A DNA stretch of 64,000 nt, taken from positions 9,546,828 through 9,610,827 of the forward strand of contig JAMXBB010000004.1 of assembly GCA_024138015.1 (NCBI GenBank), in the 5' to 3' direction. The DNA comes from Lumnitzera littorea. Its lineage: Eukaryota > Streptophyta > Magnoliopsida > Myrtales > Combretaceae. How positions within the stretch are numbered: position 1 is the first letter of the stretch; every line of letters begins with the position of its first letter. A model generated the notes under the pieces. The model saw only the letters and a program-made list of their open reading frames with translations, made no database searches and had not been told where the DNA came from. Positions 25,774 to 37,655 of this stretch are shown piece after piece. The position numbers and the translations under genes were made by a program.

Positions 25774-26326
25774 TTATAATATATGGTGGCTACGGTGACA
25801 TTCATTCACGAAGCAATGAAGTGCGGAGATCACATCATGAGCTCCCTCCAACACCCCGGAGAAGATCATAACCGTAGAAACTGGCACGCTTATCGCTGTC
25901 AATGCCAGCAATGCTCAGCCTAGTGTCCATGAGAAGACACTGCAACAACCCAACCAAGAAGCACACATGCCCTTCATACGAACCGTAACACTGCTTCTCC
26001 CAATCCATCCAATCTTTAGGCGGTGCGTCGTTTCGCTCTATCATTTTCATCTCATGAATTCGTTTCCTCAGTATCATCATGCTCTCGTCCACAAACCGCC
26101 CACCGTCGTCCCACTTGCACCAGTGGCCTCTCTTGGCTGCCAGGGTTGTGCCTCTTAACCTCCTTCCAAGGTGGAGGTTGGATTGACAATGCCGCTTTGA
26201 CTTGACATTATTAGAGGAGGACAAGCTTAAGGATGGAAGTATAGGGGAAGACAGAGAATGAGAAATGGTCCCATTTTCGTTTAGGGTTTTGGTGTTTGTT
26301 TTAATGTTGATCAACAAACAGATCAT
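25774..26326 (-). pseudogene. Short conserved plant protein, frameshifted
   Basis: From 26326 the - strand reads 163 codons. Central residues about 51-135 look like a real protein: LHLGRRLRG, KRGHWCKWDDGGRFVDES, MILRKRIHEMKMIERND, PPKDWMDWEKQCY and VGLLQCLLMDTRLS. From memory this resembles a family of short plant proteins of unknown function with a hydrophobic C-terminus. After TRLS the frame turns into unlikely sequence. A shift near 25912 instead opens a hydrophobic tail (LLALTAISVPVSTVMIF) ending at 25774. The ATG at 26326 lies only a few bases from a TATA-like box, and no other good in-frame start precedes residue 83, so the N-terminus is also doubtful. An LTR element sits 30 bp upstream. 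Pseudogene or assembly error are both possible. Confidence 0.55.
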
Positions 26327-26331
26327 ACGAC

Positions 26332-26342
26332 TTATTTATAGA
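26332..26342 (-). promoter_or_regulatory. TATA-like box near the broken gene
   Basis: CTATAAATAAG on the - strand. Transcription starting about 30 bp downstream would exclude the ATG at 26326. Everything upstream of 26355 was displaced to beyond 29277 by the LTR insertion. Confidence 0.4.
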
Positions 26343-26355
26343 TGGTATCTGCAAG

Positions 26356-26824
26356 TGTCATGAGCAGAATTTTTCTTGATACTCTAAGGAAGGCTAAGTT
26401 CAACTTGAAAACTAGGCATACAAGTTTAGATAGAGAAAGTAGAGAAAGAGACTTTGATTATTAACTCTATCCCATTCAATGTTTGGATAATTACAAATGA
26501 AGGGAGACCTCTTATATATACAAATGGCTCCTTACAATGAATAGTCAAGATTTATTCAATTTAACGGTTACAATTTAATCTTACCTATCTACCTTATCTT
26601 ACCTACTCTATCTATTATTATACATTGAATTAGGACATCTTTGAAACTTTCTTAAAACCTTTCAACTTCTAGAATCTTCTTTAAGTCCAGGCCCAAGCCC
26701 AGGCCTAGGCTTTTTTTCCTAATAAGCCATGAGAACCTCTTATATATGTTTTCTTTGTTTTATGTCTCGTACTCAAGGACATGTTGGGCATATTCCAAGG
26801 GCCCTGGAAAATTAGTCTGTGAGA
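26356..26824 (-). repeat. 3' LTR of the gag-protease element
   Basis: Starts TGTCATGAGC and ends CTGTGAGA on the + strand; the terminal CA has decayed to GA. On the - strand it contains GTATATATAAGAGG near 26512-26525, a good TATA box pointing toward the gene at 26326. Confidence 0.85.
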
Positions 26825-27189
26825 TTCTCCCCCATTCAATCCAACGACATCCTCGTCGTAGTTTCCTTCTTGAATTTTGATTCACTTGACACCTTGACCT
26901 TGGTTCTTTATATGTACTCATATCATTAGAATGCTTGATAACCTCCCTTTTTGAAGCCTAATGTAGCTCCTCGCCCTTTTTAATCTTAACCTTAGTTGCT
27001 AAGGCTTTGTCTTGCTTTTCCACATCTATCGAGTTTGAACCTTTTAGGATTTCATCAATTGTTCTTTCCTCCATCTCCCCTAACTAAAGTTGAATTATCT
27101 CCTTTCATCAGTGTTGACTCTTTCCCTGTGATTTGCATTGATATAATAAGCTTTGTTGCTCGTCCTGTCTTGCTACTTATTGGGACTAT

Positions 27190-28761
27190 GTATTGAGAAC
27201 CTTGATTAAGCTAGCAAATGCAATTAGATGAGGAACAATGATGGCATCATTTCTATACAAGAAGTCTTTACCAATAATAAACTCAAAATCATCTATGGGG
27301 ATGACTTCAATATTCTCCCTTCCACCCCAATCCCCAATGTTGAATTCCATATTCTTAGCAATCCCATAAGTTGGGAGTTCTTGGGAGTTAACTGTCTTGA
27401 GTCGAGCTTTATTTCATTCAACTTCAGCCCAAGCCTAGAAGCAGCATCCTTTGAAATGAATAAATGTAAGGCCCCCATATCTACCATAGCATTTATCTTC
27501 CTTCTTGCCACTTTAGCTTCCACATACGTTAAACCCTTTTTCTCCTTTATACCTCGAGACTTCATGGCGTAGAGAAGACGGATGATACCGAGCTTACCCT
27601 TGTCGTCTTCATTGGTTTCATCTATTGCAAGAAGAGCATCCAATCTTTCCCTTTTTGGACAATCTTGAGCATAATATGGTCCATCACAAAAATAGCACTT
27701 AAGTTGTCGTATTCTTCTCTTATCTACCATCTTCCTCCTTCCTCTTGGAGGACTTAAAGATCTCTTACATTCCATATCTTCCTCTTCTTTTCCTTCATTA
27801 CTTATAGGATTCCAATTTTCCTCCTTCTAAAGTTCCACTAGGCCCTTTGCTATAGTAATGGCTTTTAAGATGTTCTCCACCCCACAAAGTTCTAACTCTA
27901 ACTTGGCCTAAGGTTCAAGCCATTTAAGAACATAACAAGAGCATCATCCAAGTTGAGGTCTGGTATCTCCAATATCAACTTTGAGAATTCTTAAACATAT
28001 TGCTTTATACTGGCCTTTTGTTGTAGGTGCCTAAGTTTGACCTTAGCTTCTCTCCTCACATTCTGGGGAGAGAATTGATCATAAAACTCCATCACAAAGT
28101 GTGGCCATGAAGAAATCTCATTGACCCTCCTTCTCTACGAAATCAATGTTGTATCTTTCAGGTATAAGGTTATCGTCCTTACTTTACTTCCATCATCGAC
28201 AAGCCCTAATGCCTCAAAGTATTGTTTAACTCCCCATAGAAAATTATCTACTTCCCTTGCAAATTATGTCCCCTTAAAGCATTTAGGCTTCAGTACTTCC
28301 ACCCTTGTGATTAGTTGGATAGTTATCCCAATGGCAATAGTAGCCCGACATGTTGCCAACCAATTCTTAAGGTCTTCAATCTCCTATTGCATGGCAATGA
28401 TGATAGCATCAATTTTTGCTTCATATGCTTCTTCCTTAGCTTCAAGTGCACCCATCCGGGTCTCAAGGATACCTTCCTTTTCTTCAAGCTCTCTATCACA
28501 CTTTCTCGATTCCTTCAAGGCTTAGTTCAAAGCTCTTTGTAGCTCACCTCAGAGCTTTTCCTCCAACCCATCCACGGTAGCTCTATAGTCATTCAGTTGC
28601 TCCCCAACTTCAATGACGCTTAGCTCAACCTTGTCCACCCGAGTGGAAAGGGAACTTAGCAAATCTTTAGACTTAGCCCTCTGCCTTCTCATTCGGCTTC
28701 TTCCTTGGTCATCCACCTCATTGACCATAGAGTTGTTGTTCTCATTTCCAGACGACGACAT
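27190..28761 (-). pseudogene. gag-protease of LTR element, degraded
   Basis: The - strand starts at 28761 with MSSSGNENNN and a charged, coiled-coil-like gag N-terminus (to about 28549). Degraded gag follows, then the zinc knuckle CYFCDGPYYAQDCPKR near 27650-27700 (CX2CX4HX4C type with the His replaced by Tyr). The retropepsin motif is AMVDMGALHLFIS near 27460-27500, where DTGA has become DMGA. Further protease sequence and an ISSKTGRATKLI-like end lie near 27150-27200. Stops and frameshifts split it into several open frames (27293-27775 and 28549-28761). Nothing of pol follows. Confidence 0.8.
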
Positions 28762-28775
28762 TCTCTCTCCAAAAG

Positions 28776-28790
28776 CTTACTTTGATACCA
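28776..28790 (-). other. Primer binding site, tRNA-Met type
   Basis: TGGTATCAAAGTAAG on the - strand, two bases inside the 5' LTR end. Confidence 0.75.
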
Positions 28791-28792
28791 TT

Positions 28793-29277
28793 TGTTATGG
28801 TTGGAATTCCTCTTGATGCTCCCGTGCGGTACTTAGCGCTCCTAACCACACTAAGAAAGGTTAAGTTCAGCCTGAAAACTACACACACAAGTTTAGAGAG
28901 AGAGAGATTAGAGAAAGAGACTCTGATTATCAACTCTATTCCACTTAATGTTTGGGTAATTACAAATGAGGAGAGACCTCCTATATATACAAATGGCCCC
29001 TTACAATGGATGGTCGAGATTTATTCAATTTAACGGTTACAATTAAATCTTATCTACCTACCCTATCTACTCTACCTTCTATTATACATTGAATCGGGAC
29101 ATCTTTAGAACCTTCTTAAAACTTTCTAACTTTTAGAATCTTCCCTAAGTTTAGGCGTAGGCTTTTCTCTCCTGATAAGCCATGGGAACCTCTTACATAT
29201 GTTTTCTCTATCTTGTGTCCCGTACTCAAGGACATGTTGGGCATATTCTAGGGGCCTTGAAAAATTAGTCTATGACA
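28793..29277 (-). repeat. 5' LTR of the gag-protease element
   Basis: TGTTATGG...CTATGACA on the + strand. It is collinear with 26356-26824 with scattered differences, mostly transitions. The stretch at the 28793 end is slightly longer than in its partner. Confidence 0.85.
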
Positions 29278-29281
29278 CAAG

Positions 29282-30278
29282 CATAATGAAACTTCATGGG
29301 ATATTAAGGAATATCGCGTGGTAGTTTGAAATAAACGTGTTTGCAAACTAAAGTGGCCTACACGAGGGCCTCATTGTGATGCCACGCGTGTCAATCGTTC
29401 ATTAGATATCATGGTTGGAGAGTCAAGATGGTCTTCTCCGTTGATGGTTGGTTCTTTTATAATATTTTATTAATGGATCCTTACATCAAATTTTCGCCTA
29501 TTAAAAACTGTACTTAAAATCCTATTGTAAGGAAGTGTAGATATATTTGGTTAAAAAAAAAAGAGTGGATATATCTTTTTATGTAACTATCATAAATAAT
29601 TTCTCTTTATTATTTTTTTATATAATAAGATGATTATTTTATTAAAGAACTCTACTATATTAATGTTTTCAAGTTTATATTTTTCGTTGTCCGCTTGTTT
29701 ATACATAACCGATGATATTGTGAAGTGTTAAGAAAACTAGGTAACGTGAGAAGATGTAGAGCAAATCATTAAGTAATTCTAGTGGATATTATAGGAAATG
29801 AGTAATGTGATGGTTTGATGGAATTAATGTGGTTATTGGAAATTTACTATAATAATTAATTTTTATGGATTTAACAAGTATATTCTTATTAAATTATTTG
29901 GTAATTAAATATAAAAATTTATTTTATTATTATTTATTATTAAATTGAGGACTAAATAGTACTTTTAAAAGATATCGGTTACTTAAGGGTCTTTTAATTT
30001 AAATAATATATATATACATGGAAATATGTTACTATACCAAAAAGAATATCATATATACATACAGTATAGCTATATAGAAAATATATAAATATATATGTAT
30101 TTCTTTTCCAAATATACGAGTACATGGGATATTTTCCAAATATAAGATATTATATATCTAAATATAAAAACGAAATTTTGAACATTTTCATAATTCTTAC
30201 AAAAATTGACATTAATTTTTATATGTATAAAATTCTTAAGCAACTAGGAGCTTACAAGTAGTGGAACCACCGAAGTAG
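29282..30278. other. Intergenic DNA, former upstream region of the 26326 gene
   Basis: No gene. Because 26356-29277 is an insertion, this segment was originally adjacent to 26351. It contains CCACGCGTGTC near 29382, similar to G-box/ABRE elements. From 29450 it is strongly AT-rich, with TATATA runs. Confidence 0.5.
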
Positions 30279-30283
30279 AGATT

Positions 30284-31508
30284 TGATAACTCTAATTTTA
30301 AACATATTTCATATGGTGATTTTATAGTATTTTCCTCACATTTTTTGTTTTCTTTAAAGAAAATGATACTTAATTGAGTAAAATTTTGATTTCAAGGTTT
30401 GAACACGTTCTAGGATCAAAAACGAAGAAAATCAATCAATTTTCACTCAATTCCGAGTTCAAATGAAGAAGTTATGAAGTTTTGAAGTTATGCAGAAAAT
30501 TTTGTCTTAGTACAGAAAGTTACACGACCTGGGGACACAGCCATGTCCCAGGCCGTGTCTAGTGACGAAAATAGAATCCGTGTAATACATATATAAAAGG
30601 ATATCTTAGGGTTTAAAAAGGAGAGAGACATTATAGAAACGGAAAGAAACACAAGAAAAGAGAAGAGAAGAGACTTGAGGAGAATATCAAGAAAGAGGCG
30701 GAAACAACATCAACTTCAAGATTAGAGAGATTGTTCATCAATTAAAGGGGTTTTCCATGTTTTATTTTATATTTTTTATGGAACTCGTTTTTAGATTCAT
30801 TATGATAGCTTAGAATTCGAGTATTTAGGATTATGGAACCTAGGATTTCATGTAACCCTTAGATTGAATTATAATTTCAATAAAGTTTCTATCTTTTCTT
30901 GATTCAATTATGTTGTTTAATTGTTGATTGATAATTCTAGAGTATCAATATATGATATTATGCATGATGATTGAGAAATTGCATGTATAATTAGATCTTA
31001 GCATAATTGAAGAGAATTACAAGTATATTTAGAGATAAGATACATGTTTCTTTCAGAAAGTTGATTGTTTGTATGGGAATTCATTATACATTAATGCAAT
31101 TCTAAGTTATATTACTAAGTAAAGAGATTTCGGTAAATAATTTAAGATTAGGGTTAATATGCTTGAGAAAGATATTAGCTTTAATTGTGAATCCCTCCGA
31201 TCAAGAATAATAGAAACTGAATTGAATATATTTTAAGTGGTTACATGTTAAACACTAGGGTAAATAATTCCTACATACGTTATTAATTTCTTGAAGTCGT
31301 TCATAGTTTATTGCTTTCTAATTTGCTTAATCAAGCCTCATAATTAGTTTAGTTTGTTAATTTCAGTATTTTTAATTCATTCAACTCATCACAATTTTCC
31401 GGTTAGATAATAAAGTTAAAGTTAATATTAGTACTCAAAATCTCTGAGGGATCGACTCGGACTCACATCCGCTATATTAAAATTGATAGGTGCACTTACC
31501 TCGTATCA
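30284..31508 (+). repeat. 5' LTR of the Athila-like element
   Basis: 1225 bp, TG...CA. It contains the palindromic GGGGACACAGCCATGTCCC region (30531-30549) and a TATA box. By eye it differs from the 3' LTR by scattered substitutions and small indels, so the insertion is not very recent. Confidence 0.93.
30590..30600 (+). promoter_or_regulatory. LTR TATA box
   Basis: TATATAAAAGG, conserved in the 3' LTR near 38465-38475. It is followed by a GA-rich transcribed leader. Confidence 0.6.
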
Positions 31509-31514
31509 AGTTTT

Positions 31515-31532
31515 TGGCGCCGTTGCTGGGGA
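31515..31532 (+). other. Primer binding site, tRNA-Asp type
   Basis: TGGCGCCGTTGCTGGGGA, six bases after the LTR end. It is complementary to the 3' end of plant tRNA-Asp with one mismatch, the usual primer of Athila-lineage elements. Confidence 0.88.
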
Positions 31533-31662
31533 TTTTTGATATTAAGAACGCTAGTTGCTTTATTACTTTAACCATTTTTTTTCTTTATTTTCTTTTGTTT
31601 TCATTGTTTATTTTTATTACTTAAAACTGCAATTGATTTTATATTTCTTGCCTTTGTAGTGC

Positions 31663-34374
31663 ATGACCCGCAGCAATCCGGAAAATTTGGTAGAACTCGA
31701 TCCTGAAATTGAGAGAACTGCCCTTCAAAATCTGAGATTGCGACCTAGACAAATTGTGGCGACCATAGACGACGAGTCAATCGTTGAAATCAAGGAAGAA
31801 GGTGAAGAAGCCAACACTAAATTCATCGAGCAGGAAGATCCACCACACATGGCTTACAACGGGAATGAAGCAAATCGGACCATGTCCGATTATTCAAGGC
31901 GTACACTTATTGGAGCTGACTCTAGTATCGCAAAGCCAATCATCGCGGTTAATAACTTCCAAATTGCACCCAACATCATACAAATGGTGCAACAATATGT
32001 TCAGTTTGACGGTCTCCAAGACGAAGATCCTAATGCCCACATCTCCAGTTTTCTAGAGATTTGTGATACGTTTAAAATCAACGGAGCCACGGATGATGCC
32101 ATTCAACTGCGGCTATTTCCTTTCTCCTTAAGGGGAAGAGCAAAACAGTGGTTGAACTCTCTATCAAGAAATTCAATCACAACTTAGAATGAATTGGTAG
32201 AGAAATTTTTGGAGAAATATTTTCCACCTGTAAAGACCGCTAAACTTCGGAATGATATTTCGTGTTTTGCTCAATTAGAAGCGGAGACGCTTTATGACAC
32301 TTGGGAGCGGTTCAAGGACTTGCTCAAGAGGTGCCCACATCATGGCCTCCTATTATGGATGCAGATTCAGACCTTCTACAATGGTCTCAATTTATCTATT
32401 AGACAGATGATTGATGCATCCACAGAAGGTACTTTGAACACTAAGACACCTGAGCAAGCCCAAAATTTAATTGAAGGAATAGCAATGAATAATTATCAGT
32501 GGGAAAGCACTAGAGCTAAGCAAAAGGCCATGGGAATTTATGATGTGAACTTGACCACTGCTCTGGTAGCCAAGGTGGATTTATTGAGTAAAAAAATTGA
32601 TACACTCTCAATTGGCCCTCAACAAGTGCAATCGGATGTAAGTGATTTTGGTATGCAAGGGTATGGAGCACAAGAACAACTGGAATAGGTGGATTATCTA
32701 GGAAATCCACCTAAGTAACAAAATAATCCCTACAGCAACACTTACAATCCAGGATGGAGGAATCACCCCAATTTCTCATGGGGAAACCAAAACCAAGGCC
32801 AGTAGAAGACCAACTTTGGCCTACCTGGGTTTCAACGACCATTCCCACCTCCTCTCCCTCAAGAAAAGAAGTCTAGTGTAGAAGAACTTCTCACAAAATA
32901 CATTCAAGGCAATGAGACTCGCTTATCCAACATTGAATCCTCGCTGAGGAATCAAGAGGCTTCAACTCGCAACCTTGAGAACCAAATTGGTCAACTTGTA
33001 AAGCTAATCTCTGAAAGACCATAGGGAACACTCCCAGGGAATACCGAGGTCAATCCTAGGGAACATGTTAATGCTGTGACCTTGAGAAGTGGTAGAAAAC
33101 TGCAAGTGGAGAAGAAGGATGGTGAGGAAGTAGTTGAGAAAGAAGTGGAAGTCAACCGTAAGGAAGATGCAAATCCACTAAAATAAAAAGAAAGTACGGA
33201 ACCACCGAAAGTGGAGGAGTATAAACCTCCCATCCCTTACCCGCAGCGCCTTAAGCAAAGTTACACTGATCAGAATAAGGAATTTGGTAAATTTCTTGAT
33301 ATTTTCAAACAATTACACATTAACTTACCTCTTATTGATGTCATCTTGCAGATGCCAAAGTATGCGAAATTTCTAAAGAATCTTTTATTGAATAAGAGGA
33401 AGTTGGAGAAGCTTACAACTGTCACATTGAACAAGGAATGTTCGGCACTTCTCCAGAAAAAGCTACCACAAAAATTAAACGATCCAGAGAGTTTCACTAT
33501 TCCTTGTATGCTTGGCAATTTGTTAGTAGATAATACTTTGGTAGACTTAGGAGCCGGTATAAATTTGATGCCGTATAAATTGTTCAAAAAGCTAAGGTTA
33601 GGAGAACCTAAACCAACGCGCATGAGTCTTCAATTAGCTGATAGGTCTATCACATACCCTAGAGGCATCATAGAGGATGTTTTAGTGTAAGTAGACAAAT
33701 TCATCTTTCCCGTGGATTTTGTTATACTTGATATAGATGAAGATATTGAGGTGCCAATCATTTTAGGTCGACCCTTCCTAGCCACTGCTAGAGCTGTTTT
33801 TGATGTTAGTGAGCATAGGTTGATATTACGGGTCGGAGATGATGAAATAGTTTTTAAAACTTCAGAGACAACAAAAAAATTTCTTGACCCAAAGGACATA
33901 TGTCATAATGTCACTAATGTTGTTATATCTACATGTGTGCAGGAAACGCTTGCCAAGGATTCCTTAAGTTATTGCTTGCAAAAGGGAGATGAAACTCTGG
34001 TGACCAACCTCAATTGTGCAGAAGTGGCAACTCGAATAGAAGCTCATGAATCCATTGTGGACAAAAAGGGGGTTTATCCATTTTACAAGCCAAAAGATCT
34101 TAGGTTAAAATCCTTCAAAGATAAGCCACCAATTTTAGAACCAAAATTGTCAAGAAATCATTTGGAACATGCCTTTGTGGTGAAAAGTTCAAAACTTCCA
34201 ATGCCAACCGCCTCTAAGGTAAAAGCGAACAAGATGAAGAAGTTTAGGCTACATGAATTTGATAAGTGGCATGATAAGGAGAGAAACTATGGAAGTTATG
34301 CACCAATGAAATGGAATTGGCAAGGTCGATGGCCTAAGGGCAAATTTACGCTCGTATGGAGAGTTCGAAAGTGA
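31663..34374 (+). pseudogene. Athila-type gag-protease, one frame with several stops
   Basis: A single + strand frame runs for about 900 codons, broken by stops such as TAG at 32185 and 32686. Gag capsid motifs are visible: LRLFPFSLRGRAKQWLNSL (32107-32163), FLEKYFPP (about 32206), and FYNGLNLSIRQMIDAS with NLIEGIAMNNYQW (about 32379-32502). An acidic and lysine-rich stretch follows near 33060-33200. The retropepsin has LVDLGAGINLMPYKLFKKL (about 33540-33596) and a second domain with VPIILGRPFLATARAVFDV (about 33751-33807). DLGA in place of DTGA is usual in this lineage. The frame ends at 34374 with no reverse transcriptase after it. Confidence 0.9.
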
Positions 34375-34626
34375 GATACAGGAGGAGTCTCATCTTCACT
34401 TAGATAAAGAATCATGAGAAGACGTATCCCATCGAGCTATCGACGTTAACTAAAGCACTTCTTGGGAGGCAACCCATGTCTAACTTTGCTTTGCTTTGCT
34501 TTGTTTTTTTTTCTTTAAATTTATCGTCGTAGTCTTTTCTCTTTTAGCTTTATTTTTGCCTTTTCTCTTTAGTTTTATTATTTTTAAGTTTCCTTTATCT
34601 TTAAATTTAATTAAAAAAAAAAAAGT

Positions 34627-34836
34627 TACACGGGCGAGGGACACGGGCAAGGGATACAGTCGTGTCCCAGCCCATGTCCGTCCAGTTTTCATACACGGGA
34701 AGCAAAAGTCATACGGGCAGGGGACACGGTTGTGTCCCAGCCCGTGTGCATCCAGGTTAGACACGATGGAACAGAATGTTACACGGGCAAGGGACACGGT
34801 CGTGTCCCAGCCCGTATCGACCCCAAATAACACGAT
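34627..34836. repeat. Three-unit 70-bp array of GC-rich palindromes
   Basis: The palindrome cores start at 34641, 34711 and 34781, an exact 70-bp period. In unit three the core GGGACACGGTCGTGTCCC has 8-base arms, flanked by outer arms ACACGGGC and GCCCGT. Units one and two are slightly decayed. A related palindrome occurs once in each LTR of the family. The array lies in the gap where pol is missing. Confidence 0.88.
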
Positions 34837-35503
34837 TTTGCACACGACCGGTTAATTTAAATTAAACACTCCTTCTCACACACTCACAATCAAACATATC
34901 TCTCTTATATTCTCTCTCATTCTCCCTCTTCTCTCCACAACTCTTGCATTCCGCATTTTGATCCAAGTAAGTTTTTCCTCCTTTCTTTTCCTTATGCTGC
35001 AGCAATTAGGTTATGTGTGTTCTTCCTTTTATGCATATTGTTTTTGGCCTGCCAATTTCTTTTGATTATTCATCAATGCCATGCATCATTGCTTTGAGTT
35101 TCTTGATCTCATATGTTATAATACTGCCTCCTCTAATTAGATTTCATTATGCTCTGTCAATTCCAAATTTTATTGGTTAATTTGCTTGTCATTCTTCATT
35201 CATGCTAGTTAGGGTTAGCAATGGGCGACCATTATTCTGGGTCATTTCGCGTCTCTTATATGTATAAACGCTTGTTTTTCCTCGTTAATTAGTGTGTAGT
35301 GGAATTTGTTGGAAGTGTTTGCCACTCATTTCTTTTCCACTACCTCGTTTTCTAGCTGCACTCCATATGTTTGTTGAAATGCCCCAATGAGCATTCTTTT
35401 CATATTCTTCCCCATTGTTTTTCTTGTTTTCTGTTTTCTTTAACTAGGTGCGATATGGATGTCCGTATTTGATTTGGATTATTGACTCTTTTCAGGTATT
35501 CAA

Positions 35504-36809
35504 ATGGCTAATCGATCTAAGCTTTCCGTTCGCCGGAAATCCAAATTTGCGGCATCCTCTTCGTCACAATCCGGCGCAATTGTTGAACCACTGGCGACTC
35601 TTCCCCCTATGGAGCACCCAATGCTCCAATTTAAGGAGGACTACCAAGTACAACGCTACCAATTGCTTCAGTCTAAGCCCTTTAGCGAGACCCTTCGGTT
35701 GGATTGGGATGTTCTCGCTCAACTAGAGCTCACCACCAAAATGAAGGAGCTTTTGGATGGTACCATTTGGGAGCGTTTATTATCCTTCGAAGCTCCAGTT
35801 TATAAAGAGCTGACCCTGGAATTTTTGTGCACTTATTAGCTGGATAAAGACAGTGCTACTAGCATGGGCCCAAAACGCAAATTACTCTTCACCTTAAGTG
35901 GCCATCCATTTCCATATGTCCATCGCTCAACTGGGTAGATATCTTGGTTTATATGTAGAAAGATATACACGGACGGAAGAATTCCAAAGTCTCTCATGTC
36001 GTTTTCCTCGTGGCGTCACGGCAGGGTCATTTTGGAAGGAGATCACGGTTGGCGATGCCTATGATCCAGCCAGGAGTAAGGCCTCTCAATTAGTCAGGCC
36101 TGAATACCGGGTTCTTCACTGGCTCTTCTCCCATACATTGACTGGTAGAGGCCTTAGCACTAGGGTGGTGTCTAACAAGGATTGCCTCTATCTTTATAGT
36201 GTCATCTATAAACACCCCATCAATCTAGCCATCGAAATCGCTGAACTCTTTAGCTACCAAGCCACCACTACTCGGAAGAAAGGCCATATTTGCTGTGGCC
36301 CTTATATTACATTACTGGTGCAGGCTATGAGGACTAAGATTGTTGCTTGGCCCTCACTTACTTTCATTAGCCAAGTCACTCTTATGCACCTCAATTCCTT
36401 CCGCCTCATGAACCTCCTACCATCAAGAAGTCAAGGTCGACGCTCTCGCAGCAGCACATCTCGGGGCCAAACATCTTCAGCCAGCTTTGAAGATAAATTT
36501 GATTTGTTGCTGTCTGAGGTTCGTTATATACGAGAGAGTGTGGATAAACTTCATCTCCGACAGGACAAAATGGAAGAATTTCTTAAAATGAAAGCGTCGG
36601 CTACTAATGAAGAGGAGAGTGAGGAAAAGGAAGAGGATGATGAGAGTAGTGAGGAAGAGGCGGATGAGGGTGGTGACAACGAGGAGACTGGAGAAAGTGA
36701 TGCGGATGATGAGGATGATGAGGAGGGTGATGACGATGATGATGCTACCATGGTAGAGGCACTATCTGATGAGGAGGATGAAGAGACGGATTCTGATCCC
36801 TCTTCTTAG
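35504..36809 (+). pseudogene. ATHILA-type ORF2 (env-like position), frameshifted
   Basis: Part one (35504-35839) starts MANRSKLSVRRKSKF and ends at a TAG after EFLCTY. The same protein continues in another frame from about 35920 to 36809. Part two has RYLGLYVERYTRTEEF, a central conserved region with VLHWLFSHTLTGR and YLYSVIYKHPINLA, and a very acidic Glu/Asp-rich tail from about 36600. It resembles the ATHILA ORF family, a protein of unknown function in the position of an env gene. I see no convincing membrane segment. One stop and one frameshift make it a pseudogene. Confidence 0.8.
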
Positions 36810-37013
36810 TTCCATATTTTTTGTGTTGTCTTTTGTTGATCAAGACTTGTGAACTCCGTTATATATAATGATGATGCTTCTTCATTTTGCACTTCTTTTC
36901 GACTGGTAGGAAAGTATTAGTTTCTTTTCAGTACATATGTTTCCTTTTTCCCTGTGCTGTTTTTTCTTGCTGTTATGATTTTTTGTGGTACATTGGGGAC
37001 AATGTACATTATT

Positions 37014-37028
37014 AAGTGTGGGGAAGGG
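37014..37028 (+). other. Second polypurine-like tract
   Basis: AAGTGTGGGGAAGGG repeats the core of the terminal tract at 38136-38150, about 1.1 kb upstream of it. It follows shortly after the end of ORF2. Confidence 0.6.
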
Positions 37029-37449
37029 ATATATATGAATTTGTTACTGTTTAGGATACCAATTATTCATATTTGACCCAATTACTTTTTAAGTTAACTT
37101 GCAATAGGTGATTAACTGGTAATAGGTGATTAACTGGTATTGAACCAAATCAACTATGTCATGTTGATCGTTATTGATTTTATTATACTTTACTAGAATT
37201 AATTAGTCAAATTTTTGGAAGGCAAAGTTACGAGTTATTTAGCTTAGGATTTTAAGACTTGAGATTGGAGTAACATCACTAGTTGAGAGTTAGTTATGAT
37301 TATTTTTAAATTTACTTTTATGTATACCTTTCTCTTAGAAATTTTTAAGAGCCCTATAATTTTTAGCAAACAAACAAATGAAATTCTTCTTTTGAGAAAC
37401 CCCTGAAAAATCACAATGATTGGAGGTCAAAAGTAATAATAAGTGTATG

Positions 37450-37655
37450 AATAGAAAAATTGGTAAGGATTCGTCTTGGTCCGTCAGAAGAGCGAGATTG
37501 AGTCCCAATGCCAATTCTAATGAAAAAATTGATATAAATCGGCCTTGGTTCGTCAGAAGAGCAAGGTTCTTTCCCGCTATCAATATAAGGAATAAGTTGG
37601 TATGGATTGGTCTTGATCCGTCAGAAGAGCGAGATTTTTTCCCGCTACCAACATA
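37450..37655. repeat. Three-unit 69-bp direct repeat in the element 3' region
   Basis: CGTCAGAAGAGC recurs at about 37482, 37551 and 37619, each preceded by CTTGGTC-type and followed by TTCCCGCTA-type sequence. The opposite strand gives a spurious open frame (37335-37682). Confidence 0.8.

Larger units (their letters stand above)
26356..29277 (-). mobile_element. Non-autonomous LTR retrotransposon with gag-protease only
   Basis: Direct repeats 26356-26824 and 28793-29277 are the LTRs. On the - strand the 5' LTR is the right one. Next to it, TGGTATCAAAGTAAG (28776-28790, - strand) is a tRNA-Met type primer site. A purine tract (GAATGGGGGAGA on the - strand, near 26824-26837) precedes the 3' LTR. 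The flanks share CAAG (26352-26355 and 29278-29281). Gag and protease are recognisable, with no reverse transcriptase or integrase in the 2 kb between the LTRs. Gypsy-type is inferred from the gag and protease style. Confidence 0.85.

Noticed and set aside
34480..34855. Overlapping open frames on both strands
   Set aside because: They arise from the palindrome array, which reads open on both strands.
36551..36751. Serine-rich - strand open frame
   Set aside because: It is the complement of the acidic tail of ORF2.
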